From Zygnema cylindricum (lineage: Eukaryota; Streptophyta; Zygnematophyceae; Zygnematales; Zygnemataceae): DNA of 64,000 nucleotides. Positions within the stretch are counted from its first letter, which is position 1; each line of letters opens with the position of its first letter. A program made the translations under genes and the position numbers. The notes beneath the pieces were generated by a model, which was not told the DNA's origin, made no database searches, and saw only the letters and a list, made by a program, of their open reading frames with translations. Location: contig JBBHKE010001278.1 in NCBI GenBank assembly GCA_037447655.1, positions 114,287 to 178,286 on the forward strand. Direction: 5' to 3'. Shown here in pieces: positions 31,201 to 43,624 of this stretch.

Positions 31201-31301
31201 AGAGGAGCGGCATCCATTGCAGATGCTTGGAAGAGAGATAGCGAAAAGAGAGCGAGAGCCAACAGGACTGGATGGTAAAAAAGAGGGAAAGAGAACTTCA
31301 T
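28211..31301 (-). CDS. Small signal-peptide protein with a conserved C-terminal module, two exons, 141 aa
   Basis: Exon 1 (31301-31068) encodes an N-terminal signal peptide (FPLFYHPVLLALALFSLSLF, residues 5-24), a low-complexity Ser/Pro segment and VSLVDKLGPLVVQ. Exon 2 (28402-28211) continues in phase 0 with EDGQLQRISNWDKMNDDE, KKRTVRIITKRNRLRLEKLR and a Gly/Glu-rich tail. The pattern LGP-V-V-x-DGxxxRIxNW...E..RT.RII.KRN..RL..L resembles a small protein family I recall from plants and fungi, with no function I can name. The product probably enters the ER or is secreted. The 2665-bp intron contains the outer palindrome boundary (about 29070), so exon 2 is in the duplicated arm and exon 1 is not. 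It is divergently transcribed from the HNH gene, 460 bp apart. Confidence 0.75.
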
Positions 31302-31455
31302 GCATTCAAAGTGAGAGGAAAGGAGGGGTGGGAAAAGATAAAGAAAGGGACGATAGGTACTTTGGAATCACAAATGGCTTGATAACTGCTGATGTTGTTT
31401 CTAAGCTTAGGAGGGGTGAATATGGTGGTCGGATGTCGTTTTCAGTAATGCAACA

Positions 31456-31511
<56 letters not shown>

Positions 31512-31761
31512 ACCAATTAGCGTTCCATGCTGGCAGTTGCAAGTTCCGTTGCAATTCGTCGTTTCACACGCACGTGAGACCGCTGGTCTGCGAGAGGCGA
31601 CTACGCGTTCTAAGACCTTCTCGAAGATCGTCAGGATTGTGAGAGAGAGAACGAGAGAGAGAGAGAGAGAGAGAGAAAACGTGAAACAGCGGCCTCCATC
31701 TTGTTCGATCTCTGGAAAGAAGTAAAACTCGAACAAAGCCCTATCATCCTCTCCCTCTCCC
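31302..31761. promoter_or_regulatory. Putative bidirectional promoter between the signal-peptide gene and the HNH gene
   Basis: 460 bp separates two divergent start codons. It contains a (GA)n run of about 45 bp at 31459-31503 and a second interrupted GA run at 31638-31678. No clear TATA box was found on either strand. Confidence 0.4.
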
Positions 31762-33716
31762 ATGGATACTACCTCCTCCGAGCCTCCACTCGCCGAAGAT
31801 TCCCCCTCCTCCTCCTCCTCCTCCTCCTCCTCCGACGTCACCAGTCACGTCTCCTCCCCGGCCGCCCGCCAGCGTCTGCGCGCATTCGACGGGCGGATGC
31901 GCGACGGCTGCTGGCAGCGCGCGGCGGTGGTCGGCGGCCGTCATCCGGACAGGTGGCGAGCTGACGCGGCCGGTAACATTGTGTGCAGGAAGCTGACAGG
32001 ATGCCATGGCTGCCTGTGCTACGAATACGACCATATATTGCCCTATGCTAAAGGTAGGGAAGAAATGTGCGTCTGACTTACTTTCTCTCTCTCTCCCTCT
32101 CTCCCTGCCTCCCTGCCTGCCTGCCTGGCTGCCTGGCTGTCTGGGTGTCTGGCTGTCTGGCTCCGTACGGCCGTCTTCCGGCTTCTTGAATTGTCTGTCG
32201 AAATATTGGGCAAGGTTTTTGTTGTTTGAATTTCTCTCTTTCTCTCCCTCTCTCCCTCCCTCCTTTCCTCCCTTTTCTTGAATTGTGCATAAACATTGAA
32301 CAAGGTATTTTTGAATTTCTCTTGTTTCATGACTTGTGGAACTCCTTTTGGTGATCAATCGCGAACATCTTAAAATGATCTTGCAACTATACTTACAAAG
32401 GGCCTTTTTGGCTCTGTGCTTGAAACCCGGAGGAGCAAAACCTTCTGCATTTCTTTTCATTATTAAACCCCGACATTTTTGCTACATTTCATTTAAAAAA
32501 ACATCGTAAGAACATATTTGCTAGATTAAAAAAGTAAGCAGAATCCTGGATAGAGGTGACGACAATCTGACATAGGCGTCATTTATTGCCAATGTTTCAA
32601 AATCTGTAAGATACTCTCCACTGTATTTAGTATGGATCTTGGTGTCATGTCAGTATGCAAGTTTTGCTAATCTTAGCCATTCAAGTCCTGCCATGGTTAA
32701 TTCATCCAAGGAACCTGTAAAAAAAGGCAAGAAATTATCGCACTAATTGTGGTAGAGAATTATCTTTTCACAGGAGGCACCACTGATGTGAGCAACTGCC
32801 AAATTCTGCAAACTCGAGTGAATCGAATGAAATCAGACAAACAAAATCTCGGAGAGGAGCACATGCGACACCATTCCTGTAACTTGCAAGTCACAGGTGT
32901 GATTTTGCGATTGATTTTAAAGGAAATCAGATGGAAAAAGCTTGAAGTTTATGCAAGTAAAGGTCTGAAAGCATTAAAAAAACCACGGCTTCATGACTGT
33001 TAGAGTGGTCTTGTTAACAATTTTCTTGCTGCAATATGAATGCTACTGACTTAACCCCTGCAGACATAGCACACACTATTGTTTTGTAAACGTGATTCAC
33101 TATAAAAACCAGTGAACATGCTTCGTTCATAAATAGTCTGGGCCAAACTAATGATGGTGAGATGTACTTTTATTTATTGAGATGTGAATGGCATTTGATT
33201 CGAATCAGCAACCATTTAAACCCCTAAAGGAAGAATGCCTGCTTTGTGTTGATTTAGCCTCTTTTTCCAATGGTAATTTGTCTAAACCACACTACTAATC
33301 CCAGTTGACTTTTCAATCCATACAATACTTATTATGGACCACACAGTAACGGACCTACATAATTTGAGCGGAAGCATACATAATTTAGGATAGCTTTTGT
33401 TAATTTTCTATCCATATTGCTAGTTCATTCACACTAATTATAGTTAACGGTGCAATGCAAATCATATTCATTTGTTATGTTACCTATCAACGGCTGCCAG
33501 CTGTTCCATTTCTGATTTTTCCTGTGGTGTTGTGGTACATATGCAGATCGCGAAATGGATTTAGTTGAGATTGCAGTATATGGCAATGTTATTCGACCGG
33601 GACTGCAATGCCGGGTTAAGACTGTGGCAGAGACGATGGGAATAGTATCGGCAAAAGTTAAAGATTTACAACCAGCGTGCGAATTTCCTTATCCTCAAAC
33701 ATCGAAAACGTCTTAA
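31762..33716 (+). CDS. HNH endonuclease-family protein, three exons, 194 aa
   Basis: Exons 31762-32053, 32774-32896, 33547-33716; phases join and total 585 nt. The N-terminus carries a poly-Ser run (about residues 14-24) encoded by a (TCC)n repeat. From about residue 34: RLRAFDGRMRDGCW, GRHPDRWRADAAGNIVCRKL, the Cys cluster GCHGCLC, EYDHILPYAKGG and NCQILQTRVNRMKSDK, forming the Asp-His and Asn of an HNH/treble-clef fold with Cys pairs likely binding zinc. The C-terminus continues EIAVYGNVIRPGLQCRCKTV. This matches the plant HNH family that I believe includes Arabidopsis At3g47490; the substrate is unknown. The start is the first ATG in frame. It lies in the segment missing from the right palindrome arm, so it is single copy here. 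Confidence 0.88.
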
Positions 33717-34394
33717 ACTCTTTTAAGAAAAAGGCACCCTTGAACAATTTTGCAGAATTTAAAACTAAAACGACACCTCAATTTCTCTTGTTAACGAAGA
33801 TGTTTTCCCACACGACATTTGCCACAAAATTTAGCCTGTTTTTGTTGTTTTTTTTTGTCATATGGGGTTGTTTTAGTAAAAACCTGCGGCTGTCTTATGT
33901 GATAAATAATGTCATATACAAAAAAATGTGACATTATCATTGGCTGTTGAGTGAAGGACCTTGTTTCGACGATAGGGACGGAAGTGGATGGTCAGAAAAA
34001 GTTTCCACTTTCTACTTAATGAAATCTAAGGATAGGTTTTCCAAGAATCAAAAATAGGAGAACCGCGCTTAAAAGTATTTGCGCTGATTTTTTGTTTGTC
34101 AACATTGTAATTGTTTGCCTTATTTTATTCAATTGTTAGTCAAAGTTGTCCATTCATCCATTCATCGCAGTATTGAACATATTGGGATAGGGAAGGTACA
34201 ACATGTATCGCTATTAGTGTTAATAATTTTTTTGCAACTCAAAACATCATTTCTCCGTACAAATTTGGCCGATTTTCAATTTGAGACTGCCAATCGGAAG
34301 CTGAGAATCTTGCCTTTCAATTGCAACCGTCAAATCCTTAATCTGACACGTATCTATGAAGACAAGATGTTGTAAGTGGCAAAAAAAAACATTA
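33717..34394. other. 3' flank of the HNH gene
   Basis: A/T-rich sequence with no recognisable coding region; presumably HNH 3'UTR and spacer up to the inner inverted repeat. Confidence 0.4.
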
Positions 34395-35400
34395 TCATTA
34401 ATAGCTATACACGGTGTAGGAATGTAAACTATTACTATGGACGTTTATTTCCTTCTTAGAGTAAGGCAATTATATTGTCGTAAATACAGGTTTAAAGCTG
34501 CTCGTGGTGGTTGGAACATTGTTTAACCTCAACTATTTTAGGTTAGTTTTTACTAAAATTGCGATGCAAATTTATCCAGGCTCATCAACAAGTGTAACCC
34601 TGAAACTCTTTTATCTTTTAATGAGAGACTTTAGGGGGACCTCATTTACTTTCACTTTCGAAGGGACTGGCCAACTGACCATTTCATGTTTTTCATCCAA
34701 TGACTATTTTTACCAATATGAAAAAAAAATCAGAATTTACCAACATGGCATAAGTCAAACACAATGTTCCAATTGGACGGGCAAACATCTACTAATAAAG
34801 TCATACAGCAATCAATTTTCAATATATAATAATGATCCAATGATTTTCTTATTTCATCAAAGTCTTTTCAGTTTTAGGATCCATTAAGGCAGATAACTGT
34901 GAGAATAAAAGTTTCATACCCAAAAACTGCGAAACCCCCATGACAGTAACAAAACCTGGGGTTGCCTTCATCTCTTCACAGTGTCAGTTGCCAACTCAAC
35001 ATCTAAACCTTCTAAGAACTGAGTGACGTCATCCCCCCAGATTTCCAAGAACTGAGAGGGAAAGCTTTTATTTTCAGCGAACGCGGAGGAAGTGGTACAA
35101 AATATGCAAAGTACATCACAAGCAACTCTGCAAAGCATATATAAAACCTAAACGACTGCAAAAACAGCTTTGATAGCGATCTAACATACCCAATTTCCTG
35201 CAAACAAACCACGACGATAATAAACTACCTCGTTCACTTACAACTGCAACATCCTATTGTATCTGAGGCTATCTTCTCTCCAATGTGTACGGAAATTGTT
35301 TTCTCCTCTTTGTTGTGACAGCAAATTTGAATCCGGTGACAGTAACGACAGCTGACGGTTTTCCAGAAGAGTGAGCCAAAATCCTCGTTCAAAAAACCAC
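34395..35400. repeat. Inner left arm of the palindrome
   Basis: Inverted relative to 35745-36725. Shared pieces include AGCTATACACGGTGTAGGAAT (34402-34422 against 36702-36722), TTCCAATTGGACGGGC and CAATTTCCTGCAAACAAACC. A further inverted match (35225-35400) pairs with the extra copy at 35520-35675. The open frames here (for example 34504-34887) lack any domain I recognise and are not maintained in the other arm. Confidence 0.88.
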
Positions 35401-35519
35401 AACTGGTGCAGAGTGTTTCTCTTTTTCTATCTCAAGCTCCTGCATATGCTTCATGATACAAAAGCGTTTCATTTATCTCAGTAAATTTTGATACAGCTTG
35501 ACAATGGCTGCCTGTCTTG

Positions 35520-35675
35520 CACGAGGATTTTGGCTCACTCTTTTGGAAAACCGTCTGCTGTCGTTACTGTCACCGAATTCTTATTTGCAGTCACAACAAA
35601 GAGGAGAAAACAATTTCCGTACACATTAGAGAGAAGATAGCCTCAGATACAATAGGATGTTGCAGTTGTTACTGA
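35520..35675 (+). repeat. Extra direct copy near the palindrome centre
   Basis: A 155-bp unit (GGATTTTGGCTCACTC ... CAATAGGATGTTGCAGTTG) repeated directly at 35745-35895 (TTGGCTCACTCTTCTGG ... CAATAGGATGGTGCAGTTG), and inverted at 35225-35400. The actual fold centre is therefore about 35400-35520. Confidence 0.8.
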
Positions 35676-35744
35676 TGTGGAAATAAGAAGGAATAAACAT
35701 TATTCTGAACACAAGTTGCTTTGCTTCCTTAGAGCTGTTACATA

Positions 35745-36725
35745 TTGGCTCACTCTTCTGGAAAACCGTCAGCTGTCGTTACTGTCACCGGATTCAAATT
35801 TGCTGTCACAACAAAGAGAAGAAAACAATTTCCGTACACATTGGAGAGAAGATAGCCTCAGATACAATAGGATGGTGCAGTTGTAACTGAACGAGGTAGT
35901 TTATTATTGTTGTGGTTTGTTTGCAAAAAATTGGCTATGTTAGATCACTATCCGAGCTGTTTTTGCAATCGTTTAGGTTTTATATATGCTTTGCAGAGTT
36001 GCTTGTGATGTACTTTGCATATTTTGTACCACTTCCTCCGCGTTCGCTGAAAATAAAAGCTTTCCCTCTCAGTTCTTGGAAATTTGGGGGGATGACGTCA
36101 CTCAGTTCTTAGAAGGTTTAGATGTTGAGTTGGCAACTGACACTGTGAAGAGATGAAGGGAACCCCAGGTTTTGTTATCTGTCATGGGGTTTTCACAGTT
36201 TTTGGCCATGAATCTTTTGTTCTCACAGTTTTCTGCCTTAATGGATCCTAAAACTGACAAGACTTTGATGAAATAAGAAAATCATTGGATCATTATTATA
36301 TATTGAAAATTGATTGCTGTATGACTTTATTAGTAGATGTTCGCCCGTCCAATTGGAACATTGTGTTTGACTTGTGCCATGTTGGTAAATTCTGATTTTT
36401 TTTTCATATTGGTAAAAATAGTCATTGGATGAAAAACATGAAATGGTCAATTGGCCGGTCCCTTCGAAAGTGAAAGTAAATGAGGTCCCCCTTAAGGTCT
36501 CTCATTAAAAGATAAAAGATTTTCAGTGTTAAACTTGTTGATGAGCCTGAATAAATTTGCATCGTAATTTTAGTAAAAACTAACCTAACAAAGTTGAGGT
36601 TAAACAATGTTCCAACCACCACGAGCAGCTTTAAACCTGTATTTACGACAATATAATTGCCTTACTCTGAGAATAAAATAAATATCTATAGTAATATTTT
36701 ACATTCCTACACCGTGTATAGCTAA
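35745..36725. repeat. Inner right arm of the palindrome
   Basis: The inverse of 34395-35400 with a few percent divergence; it ends at the deletion junction near 36722-36742, where the outer right arm begins. Confidence 0.88.
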
Positions 36726-37378
36726 TATAAAGGTAATTTTTGTAATTTTTGTTCTCACATAAGTGTGATTTTTCGATTGAAAATTAACTTGTAGTTTCGT
36801 GCCGTGAAGGTTTTCTTCCTATTTTCTGAAACGTCGATACTTTGGATTTTCTTTTTGCCACGGGCTTTAAACCTAAAATTTTCAACACTTTTTTTGTTTT
36901 ACCAAAACGAAAGTTTTGTTTTTTTGTGAAGTTGTCAATGTAGTTCTCCATTTGTACGTCTTTCTTGTCACAATGTTTTTTCCAGAGAAAAATCCCAAAA
37001 AAGGGACAGAAACAGCAAATGAGCAAAATTCGACAATTATTTTCCATCAAAATGATGGGTTTTTAGGGTTTTGAAACATTTTCAAAATATTTGTCAGTGA
37101 GTTTCATGGTTTGATGGTGTTTTTATTCTTCGTTTAGTTTTGCTATTTTTTTTTCTTGATTTAAAAAGAATACATCGTGGTTGATTAGAGTCTTTCCGAG
37201 GTTGTTCTTAAATACTGTTGAGGATTTTGGAAGAGTTTTACTTGGAGTTTGTTACCACGAACCTTTGTTGACTTTCCTTTTTAACCTGGTTGATTATATG
37301 GGCTTTCTTGATTTTGTTGACTTTGTTGACGTTGTTGACTTTTAAAAAACTTTGTTCCTTTGTCGATTTGTTTTCAGG

Positions 37379-37570
37379 AGGACGGACAGCTCCAAAGAAT
37401 TTCCATTGGGACAAAATGAATGACGATGAGAAAAAACGCACGGTTCGAATCATTACGAAAAGAAACCGATTACGATTGGAGAAGTTGCGGAATGAAGAAG
37501 GAATTATAAACAGGGGAGAAGGGGGGGGGGGGGAGAAAGAGAATGGAGAGAGCAAACTGTGGCTCTACAA
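37379..37570 (+). pseudogene. Orphan, frameshifted copy of exon 2 of the small signal-peptide gene
   Basis: After an acceptor-like TTTGTTTTCAG the copy reads GAGGACGGACAGCTCC like the true exon 2 at 28402. It then has TTTCCATTGGGAC where the true exon has TTTCCAATTGGGAC, a one-base deletion that breaks the frame before WDKMNDDEKKRTV. Exon 1 is missing from this arm, so the copy is dead. A run of ten or more G's near 37520 differs in length from the left arm. Confidence 0.85.
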
Positions 37571-37939
37571 CGAGTGCAGGCTTCTATTCTCCTCCGATCG
37601 ACTGTTGCGGTTATGGATCGTCGCCGTGCTCCGGAACTCCCTCAACGTGCTCCTCCGGGCTGGGGGGACTTACGGGGTTGTTTTTCGTAGATATTTAATT
37701 GAGTTAGGGTTGGGGTTGGGGTTTGTATTTTTGTTTTTGTGAGTTGCCGTGCTTTTCATTTTGAGTTAGGGTGTTTTTATTTTCCTTGTTGTTGCTTCCT
37801 TTTTTTAGGGTGTGTTCTTGTCGCTCTTTTTGTTTTTTATTATTGTTGTTTTTCAGTGTTGGTCATGCCACCCCTTTTGTACCCCCAGACTCAGATGGTT
37901 TACCATCGTGCTTTTTAATTTATCCTGCAAGTTTTTTTT

Positions 37940-38870
37940 GAGATAGAGAGGGAGAGGAGGAGGTGAAAGAAATAGGGAGAGTGAGAAGTAGAGAGAGTTG
38001 AAATGAAAAAATTAGATAGAAGATGTTTTTGAATCGGACAATGAGGGGAAGAGGGAGAGGGAGAGGGAGAGGGAGTTTGGGACTACTGTAAAATTTATTC
38101 ATAAATAATTAAAAGTCATAGATATTCATGAATAAAAAAATGAATATTTGGGATGAGGGAAGGGGGGGTGGGCTCTGAATGTGGTGTGGGTCATAAAGGA
38201 GGGGGAGAGACCGGAATAAAGGGAGGAGAGTGATAAGGGAGCGGGGGAGGAGAGAGGGGGGGGGGGAGAGGGGGGAGGAGAAAGAGAAGAGAAAGTGGGG
38301 GAGAGGCAGAAGCGAGGAGGGAGAGGGCGACGCGAGAGAGAGAGAGTGCAAGCGAGGGAGGGGGGTGGATAGAGATGGGGGGGGGGGGGTGAGGGGGAGG
38401 GAGAGGGCGGTGGAAGGGGAGAGAGGGGCGAGGCGAGAAGGGGAGGAGAGGGAGGGGGGAGGAGAGAGATGGGGAGGAAAGAGGAGAGAGGTAGATGAGA
38501 GAGGTGGGTGAGGGAGAGATGGGAGGGGGAGCGAGGAGGAAGAGAGAGGGGGTTAGGAGAAGGGAGAAGAAGGGAGCAAAAAAACGCCATGGCCAAGGGC
38601 AAAGTCGTAGAGGATGGGGAGAAGAGGGAGGGAAGGGTGTAGCAGAAGACAGGTAAGGCAGGATAAGAAGAGTTCGAGAGGGAGGGGAAGGGGGGAGAGA
38701 ATGGGGGCTTAGGTGTTTGCAGAGAGATTGGAGAGGTAGGGATGGGTTCGGGGACAAAGAGGGACAAGGAGAAGAGAAGTTGTGGGGAAGGAGAGGGGGC
38801 TTGGGATAGGGGAGGGGGGACGAGTGAGTAGGTTAGGGTAGGGACGAAGGAGGTTTAGAAGGTGGGTGTA
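37940..38870. repeat. Purine-rich tract (inverted counterpart of the CT tract)
   Basis: G/A-rich strand with many GGGAGAGGGAG words. The long open frames on both strands (up to 213 codons at 38126-38767, minus) are low-complexity Ser/Pro/Leu or Gly/Glu/Arg strings. Confidence 0.85.
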
Positions 38871-40361
38871 GATTGTGTGAGGGAAAGAGTGGGAAGTGGA
38901 GTTATCTTCACATACCCAAACTTGAGTTTTGAAGTATAAGCATATGAAAATATGTGTAAAAATATCTTATAAGAACATATTATGTATGTAAATGTGAAAG
39001 AAAGTGTGTCAGAAGTTTCCACCTGAGCGGGTGAAAGGGAGTGCACGCATTCGTTTATGTTTCTTTGTCTTTCCTCCAGCATCATCTAGGAGTTTCAAGA
39101 TTACAGAGGGACCAGAATATAGAGTTTCAGAGGGCCAAGTCACCCATGCTTTCCTATCATGTCCAAAAGGAAATTAAAATTTCTAATTCCTTCATGAAAA
39201 CAGGTAAGGACAAAATCAAGTCTGTCTATTCTACAACAGTCAATCGTTGAAGATGAATTTCTTCCGCATGCTTGCATGCATTTCTTCTCGGCTGGCTTTG
39301 TGGCAGATAGCCAATATTGCTAGAGTATCGCAAAATGATTGTATAACACCATGTGTGTTCAAATTCAGTAGTGCTAACAATGGTCCACATGACAACGGTA
39401 AGAGATCCAGTACCCGGTGAACTGTAGAGGTCACACATGCAACAACCAGAAGTAGCTCCCATGATGAATCCTCCAAAAACAGAAACTTAGCTAAGGACCT
39501 GTAGGTGCCAGGTATCTTTCATGTTAGCTTAACCGGCCATTATTCGAGGGCAGCCATACCCATCAGTAAACAGTTTCAATTCTAAAACCCTAACATGTCT
39601 GAAACATCATGATGAACATTGATGCACTTTCAGCCAAATAACATCAATAAAATCTTTTCTACAATAAACACGGTAAAGCACAGACATGGTAAACACGGTA
39701 AAGGACAGACATGGTAGAGCACTGTCAATCCCCTGACCAACTGGATGAACTTAATCCTCTGTGATGGAAAACTGTTGTATTAGCAGGCTCAACAAGCTGG
39801 ACATTGCGCTATTTTTTTGACCAAAAACGGAGAAAGTGTGTGTATGCCTCTAAGGACGTTCAAGAATGTTTCTTGACTACGAGGGCAAAGGAAACCAGTC
39901 CAGTGCACAAACCAAATTACCAGCAAACTTTGGACAGCTACAGTATGTTTGACCATGAATAATACATGACCAACAAGACAACCTCATTATATGTTCACAG
40001 CTTCCAAACAGCACCATTACAGATTCAATGTATATGACACTAGCAAAACCCCTCGAGCCGTCAAAATGCCACCTTGAAAACACTTCTGAAAAAACCTAGC
40101 GGTTCCAAATTAATGAGGTACATAAGCACCAACGAGGTTGTATCAAAACCAGCAGCACGTCCGGAGAGTCTTTACGGCTTTTTAGGGTTTTCTACGCCAG
40201 GGCATCAGGCTGCAATAGCGACTCTTATCCTGTTATCTCTCGCTTCATTTAACACATATGTCACAAGACAACATGTAAATCCATCACCGCAAAATCGGAG
40301 AATCACGTCTTGGATGGTCAAGCCTGTAAAAAACGAACGAGGCATGCAATTCATTACTGTT

Positions 40362-43253
40362 CTAAGATGTTAAATTCTCCGCAATCAACTCATCCGCTCT
40401 CTTTGCCTCCTTAATGAGTTCGATAAGTGTGCGATAAACATCCTTCCGGTTCTCCTCACGGTCCTTAAATCTGCACACAACTTGGATCTCAGAAACACTA
40501 TCAAAGACAGGAAATGGACATAACGTCCTTTTTTGACAAAACCTCCCAGTCTCCCCACATCCATGTACCCCTTTATACATTTGATATTTATTGCTCTAAT
40601 ACAAACTTCCATTGGTTCAACAATACTGAAAAAGACACGTCTGAGACAAATCCTATTGAGACACATGATGTTCTCAGCCAAAAATGCTTAACAGTCGGCA
40701 GAATAAACAGCAACCAACAAAACATTTCAGTTATGAGAAACTTGTTCTTTTCCAGGAGTTCCAACCATGCACAGTTTTTAAAAGCAATCTATGTGTTTAC
40801 AACTCTCACCTTTCGCTGCTGAGAGTCAACTCGTCACGTCCAGGATGGTATCTTTTCCCCACCATAACAAGAAGCCGTTCCTTCGCAAAATTTGACAACT
40901 CCAACTCTGAAACCGTCACGCTCATTTTCACTTTCCGATTGGCCGGATGCCAGGCATTGCCACCAGGCCCAAGAATCATTCTGGTCTCCCATCTTAAAAC
41001 AGGGCCATCCTCCTCTTCTTTGGGAGGTTGGCCAATCTCAACCTCTCCTTCTTGCAGAAGAGAATCCTCTGCAATACGTGAAAAACAGCGGGTCAGAGGA
41101 AAAGAGAACGCATAACTGTGGAGTTGATGACAAAGAGCCATTGCCTGTTATAGGTTCAAAAAAAGTGCAAAAGTTTCAGGTGCCACTTGAGCCCTATATT
41201 GTTATCACTGACCAGGAAAAATCTGTATCAGGAAAAAACGACAAACTGAAATTCAATAGCGCGGTTCCTCTGTTCCTCACATTTTTCATTCCCACACGGG
41301 ACAACCTTGAGCTGCTTGAAGGCATGACAGTGATAACGAAAGAAAACAAAAACGTCAAAACCGACATACTGTAAAATGCATACAGAAAAGCAACTTGACA
41401 ACATAAATAGCTGCTGATAAGTAAAAAAGGAAGAGGGGTGTCAGATACATATACTAGAGTGCTTCACGGTTTTTAAATGCCTTCCTAAAACCTTAAAAAG
41501 TAACCTTCGTGTTTGCTGCAACACGGAACTCAGGACGGAACCTTTAGGATAGTCACTTGTCGCCAGATACGACTCAGATTACGATATTAACCACCAGCTG
41601 TATCTTTGATTGCTTTGACAATGGACATTCTTCTAGAAATTAACATACAGATATAGAAAGCTGAACAACCATGACCTTGGCTTTTCACCTACAAACATCC
41701 CCATGAGAGTCTTGTGCCCCATCCACTTTTCCACCATCGATCTTGTGTCGTAAAGATGTGTGATTGACTCGTCTTCTGGGAAGTCCTCAATTTCCTCTTC
41801 TATCCCTTGCTCGTAGGTGCCATACTTCTCTTTTTTTCGTATTCGCTTCGGTTTCTCCTCTAGCTCCGTAGCTGGTTGCTCTTCTGTTTGCAGAGCATCT
41901 GCTTCGCCTGTTTTGCCACCTGTCATTCAACAAAAGAACTAGCTCAGAACAGAAGGTAAAGAAAACGACCAAACTATAATGAGGCACTCACCCTACTTTA
42001 AAACTGTACATCTAGTCTCCACGGTGTGACAGGTGAATTTGCAGGTTGTAAAGGTTGTGGGGCAACCAAATAACTAAGAAAATCCACAAATAACCCAAAA
42101 CACTCCTTTCTTGTCTTTTATGACTTAACAATACCACCTAGAGATCCAACATCAAGTTGACTAGCTCAACAGGGTATTGACCTATAGATTGAAAAAATTG
42201 CGACCAAGGAACAAACCCTTGGTAAAACAATCAACACAAAGGATAAAAAATCAAAGACTGCAACGGAATGTTGAGAAAAACCTCCTCAATGGACCTAAAA
42301 CAGACAGGTAGGTCTCCATCCTACTAACGGTTGACACATATCCTCTTTAAAACCGATCAACAACAAAAAATCCATTCTGTTTGTATGTTATGACGCAACA
42401 TTTTCCTTACTCTATTCTATTTGTGAGGACTTATCATCACATGTAATCTTAGATTTGAACAAAAAGACATTTTCAAAACAAAATTACAGGGAGCATTCTA
42501 CTAGAAGTAAGCGATGAATGTCTGTGGTCCTCTATGAAACTTTCATGAAATAGACACTGGTTACAGGGTTTTGCCTGTTCATGCATGTGAGCACTTTAAT
42601 TATGAAAATATAAAACAATCTTTGTTAAATTGGGGTAACCAGTCCTCCACTGTGAATAAAAAACGACTGAAAATACCACCAAGGTTGGTTAAACGGCATC
42701 ATTAGTAAAAAGGCTCTGGCATCGCTGATCCTATATTTGACAAGCCTTTTTTTTTTTTTTTTTCAGTGGGGGATTTTACATGGTCACCAATAGGTTCCTG
42801 TTAGGCGATTTAGTTGCAACGACTTTTTAATCATTTCTTTAGGAAACAAGCCACCAAAAAGCCACCGAGCCACCCAGCCACCACCACCGCCACCTTTTTT
42901 TGTTGGCTCCAAATGTGTCAGGAACTGTCACTGTTTCAGTTCTTCCACTCACCTTCGGTGACATCTGTCGACGCATGAGACTTCTGCAAGGAATTGAACT
43001 GAGAAGCTATTCTGTCTTGGTGCAGACTAGGGCATCCTTGGACTGAAGAAATGGTGGTGCTCCTATTCCAGCTGCCTGAAAAGAGAGAGCGAGTGCAACG
43101 TCCATCAATAGGGAGAGGGAGAGAGGGCAACTCTAATGTCCATAAACAGTTCTGTTTTTGCCTTGTATAATGTACTGGATTTGCAGTACAAAGCCGACGC
43201 ACCAGATAGAAGGTCGAGGAGAACCGAGAAAACATGTTTGAATGAGGAGGCAA
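40362..43253 (-). CDS. Mitochondrial small-subunit ribosomal protein mS35 (MRP-S28 family), four exons, 299 aa
   Basis: Exons 43253-42953, 41919-41689, 41068-40810, 40470-40362; phases join and total 900 nt. The N-terminus (MFSRFSSTFYLVRRLC, rich in Arg/Ser and lacking acids) is a plausible mitochondrial presequence. The middle has KPKRIRKKEKYGTYEQGIEE and TRSMVEKWMGHKTLMGMFV. The core has WHPANRKVKMSVTVSELELS, FAKERLLVMVGKRYHPGRDE and LTLSSER, then FKDREENRKDVYRTLIELIK, the hallmark of the MRP-S28/mS35 domain (Arabidopsis At4g21460/At3g18240 type). The protein ends ADELIAENLTS, and its TAG is exactly the first triplet of the palindrome arm, which in the other copy is ARF1 intron DNA. The C-terminus and 3'UTR may therefore be replaced. 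Introns are about 1.03, 0.62 and 0.34 kb. Confidence 0.9.
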
Positions 43254-43624
43254 CTAAACCCTAAGATGAGAATGCTAGAGCAAGGTGCAAGGTCTAGTCT
43301 AGGGTACAGAATTTCACAGCGTAACTATAAAATATATCTTTCATTGAAAAAAAAGAGGTAGGATTGATGCAAACGGATGTGCTAATGCTCTTTCTGGATT
43401 TACAAGGGGAATCAGGAATAGCTATTTCTCCAAGTCTGAAACAAAATCATGCGAATACACGCTTCTGTAATGACCATAGACGCGTTCAGCGGGAGCTTCC
43501 ATTGAAATAAAACATTTGAAAGCTTTCAAACCTTCTAAACTCTAAATTCCGTCTTGGAAGTTTGAACTTTGAAACTCGAAGGTGGCATTGAGTTCATCTT
43601 GGCAATTGACAAGATGCGGCAATT

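Larger units (their letters stand above)
29071..34394. other. Segment unique to the left palindrome arm (absent from the right arm)
   Basis: About 5.3 kb carrying exon 1 of the small signal-peptide gene and the complete HNH gene. The right arm joins the equivalents of about 29070 and 34400 directly near 36722-36742, with a short repeated filler (AAAATTAC twice). Because the small signal-peptide gene spans the left boundary with good splice sites, the left arrangement is likely ancestral and the right arm a deletion derivative. Confidence 0.75.
36735..40364. repeat. Outer right arm of the palindrome
   Basis: The inverse of 25777-29070. It ends at 40364, the first base of the mS35 stop codon read on the minus strand. 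It includes a copy of the ARF1 terminal intron and final Ala-stop exon (near 40320-40360), an orphan exon 2 of the small signal-peptide gene, and the purine-rich counterpart of the CT tract. A roughly 21-bp tandem duplication (GGTAAA..ACAGACAT) near 39670-39710 is unique to this arm. No intact gene inside. Confidence 0.9.

Noticed and set aside
34504-34887. 127-codon ORF in the inner palindrome arm
   Set aside because: No recognisable motif, and the equivalent in the other arm is broken after 66 codons.
38126-38767. 213-codon open frame (minus) and overlapping long frames on both strands
   Set aside because: Low-complexity Ser/Pro/Leu or Gly/Glu/Arg strings produced by the purine-rich tract; all frames are open because the tract lacks T and A combinations that make stops.
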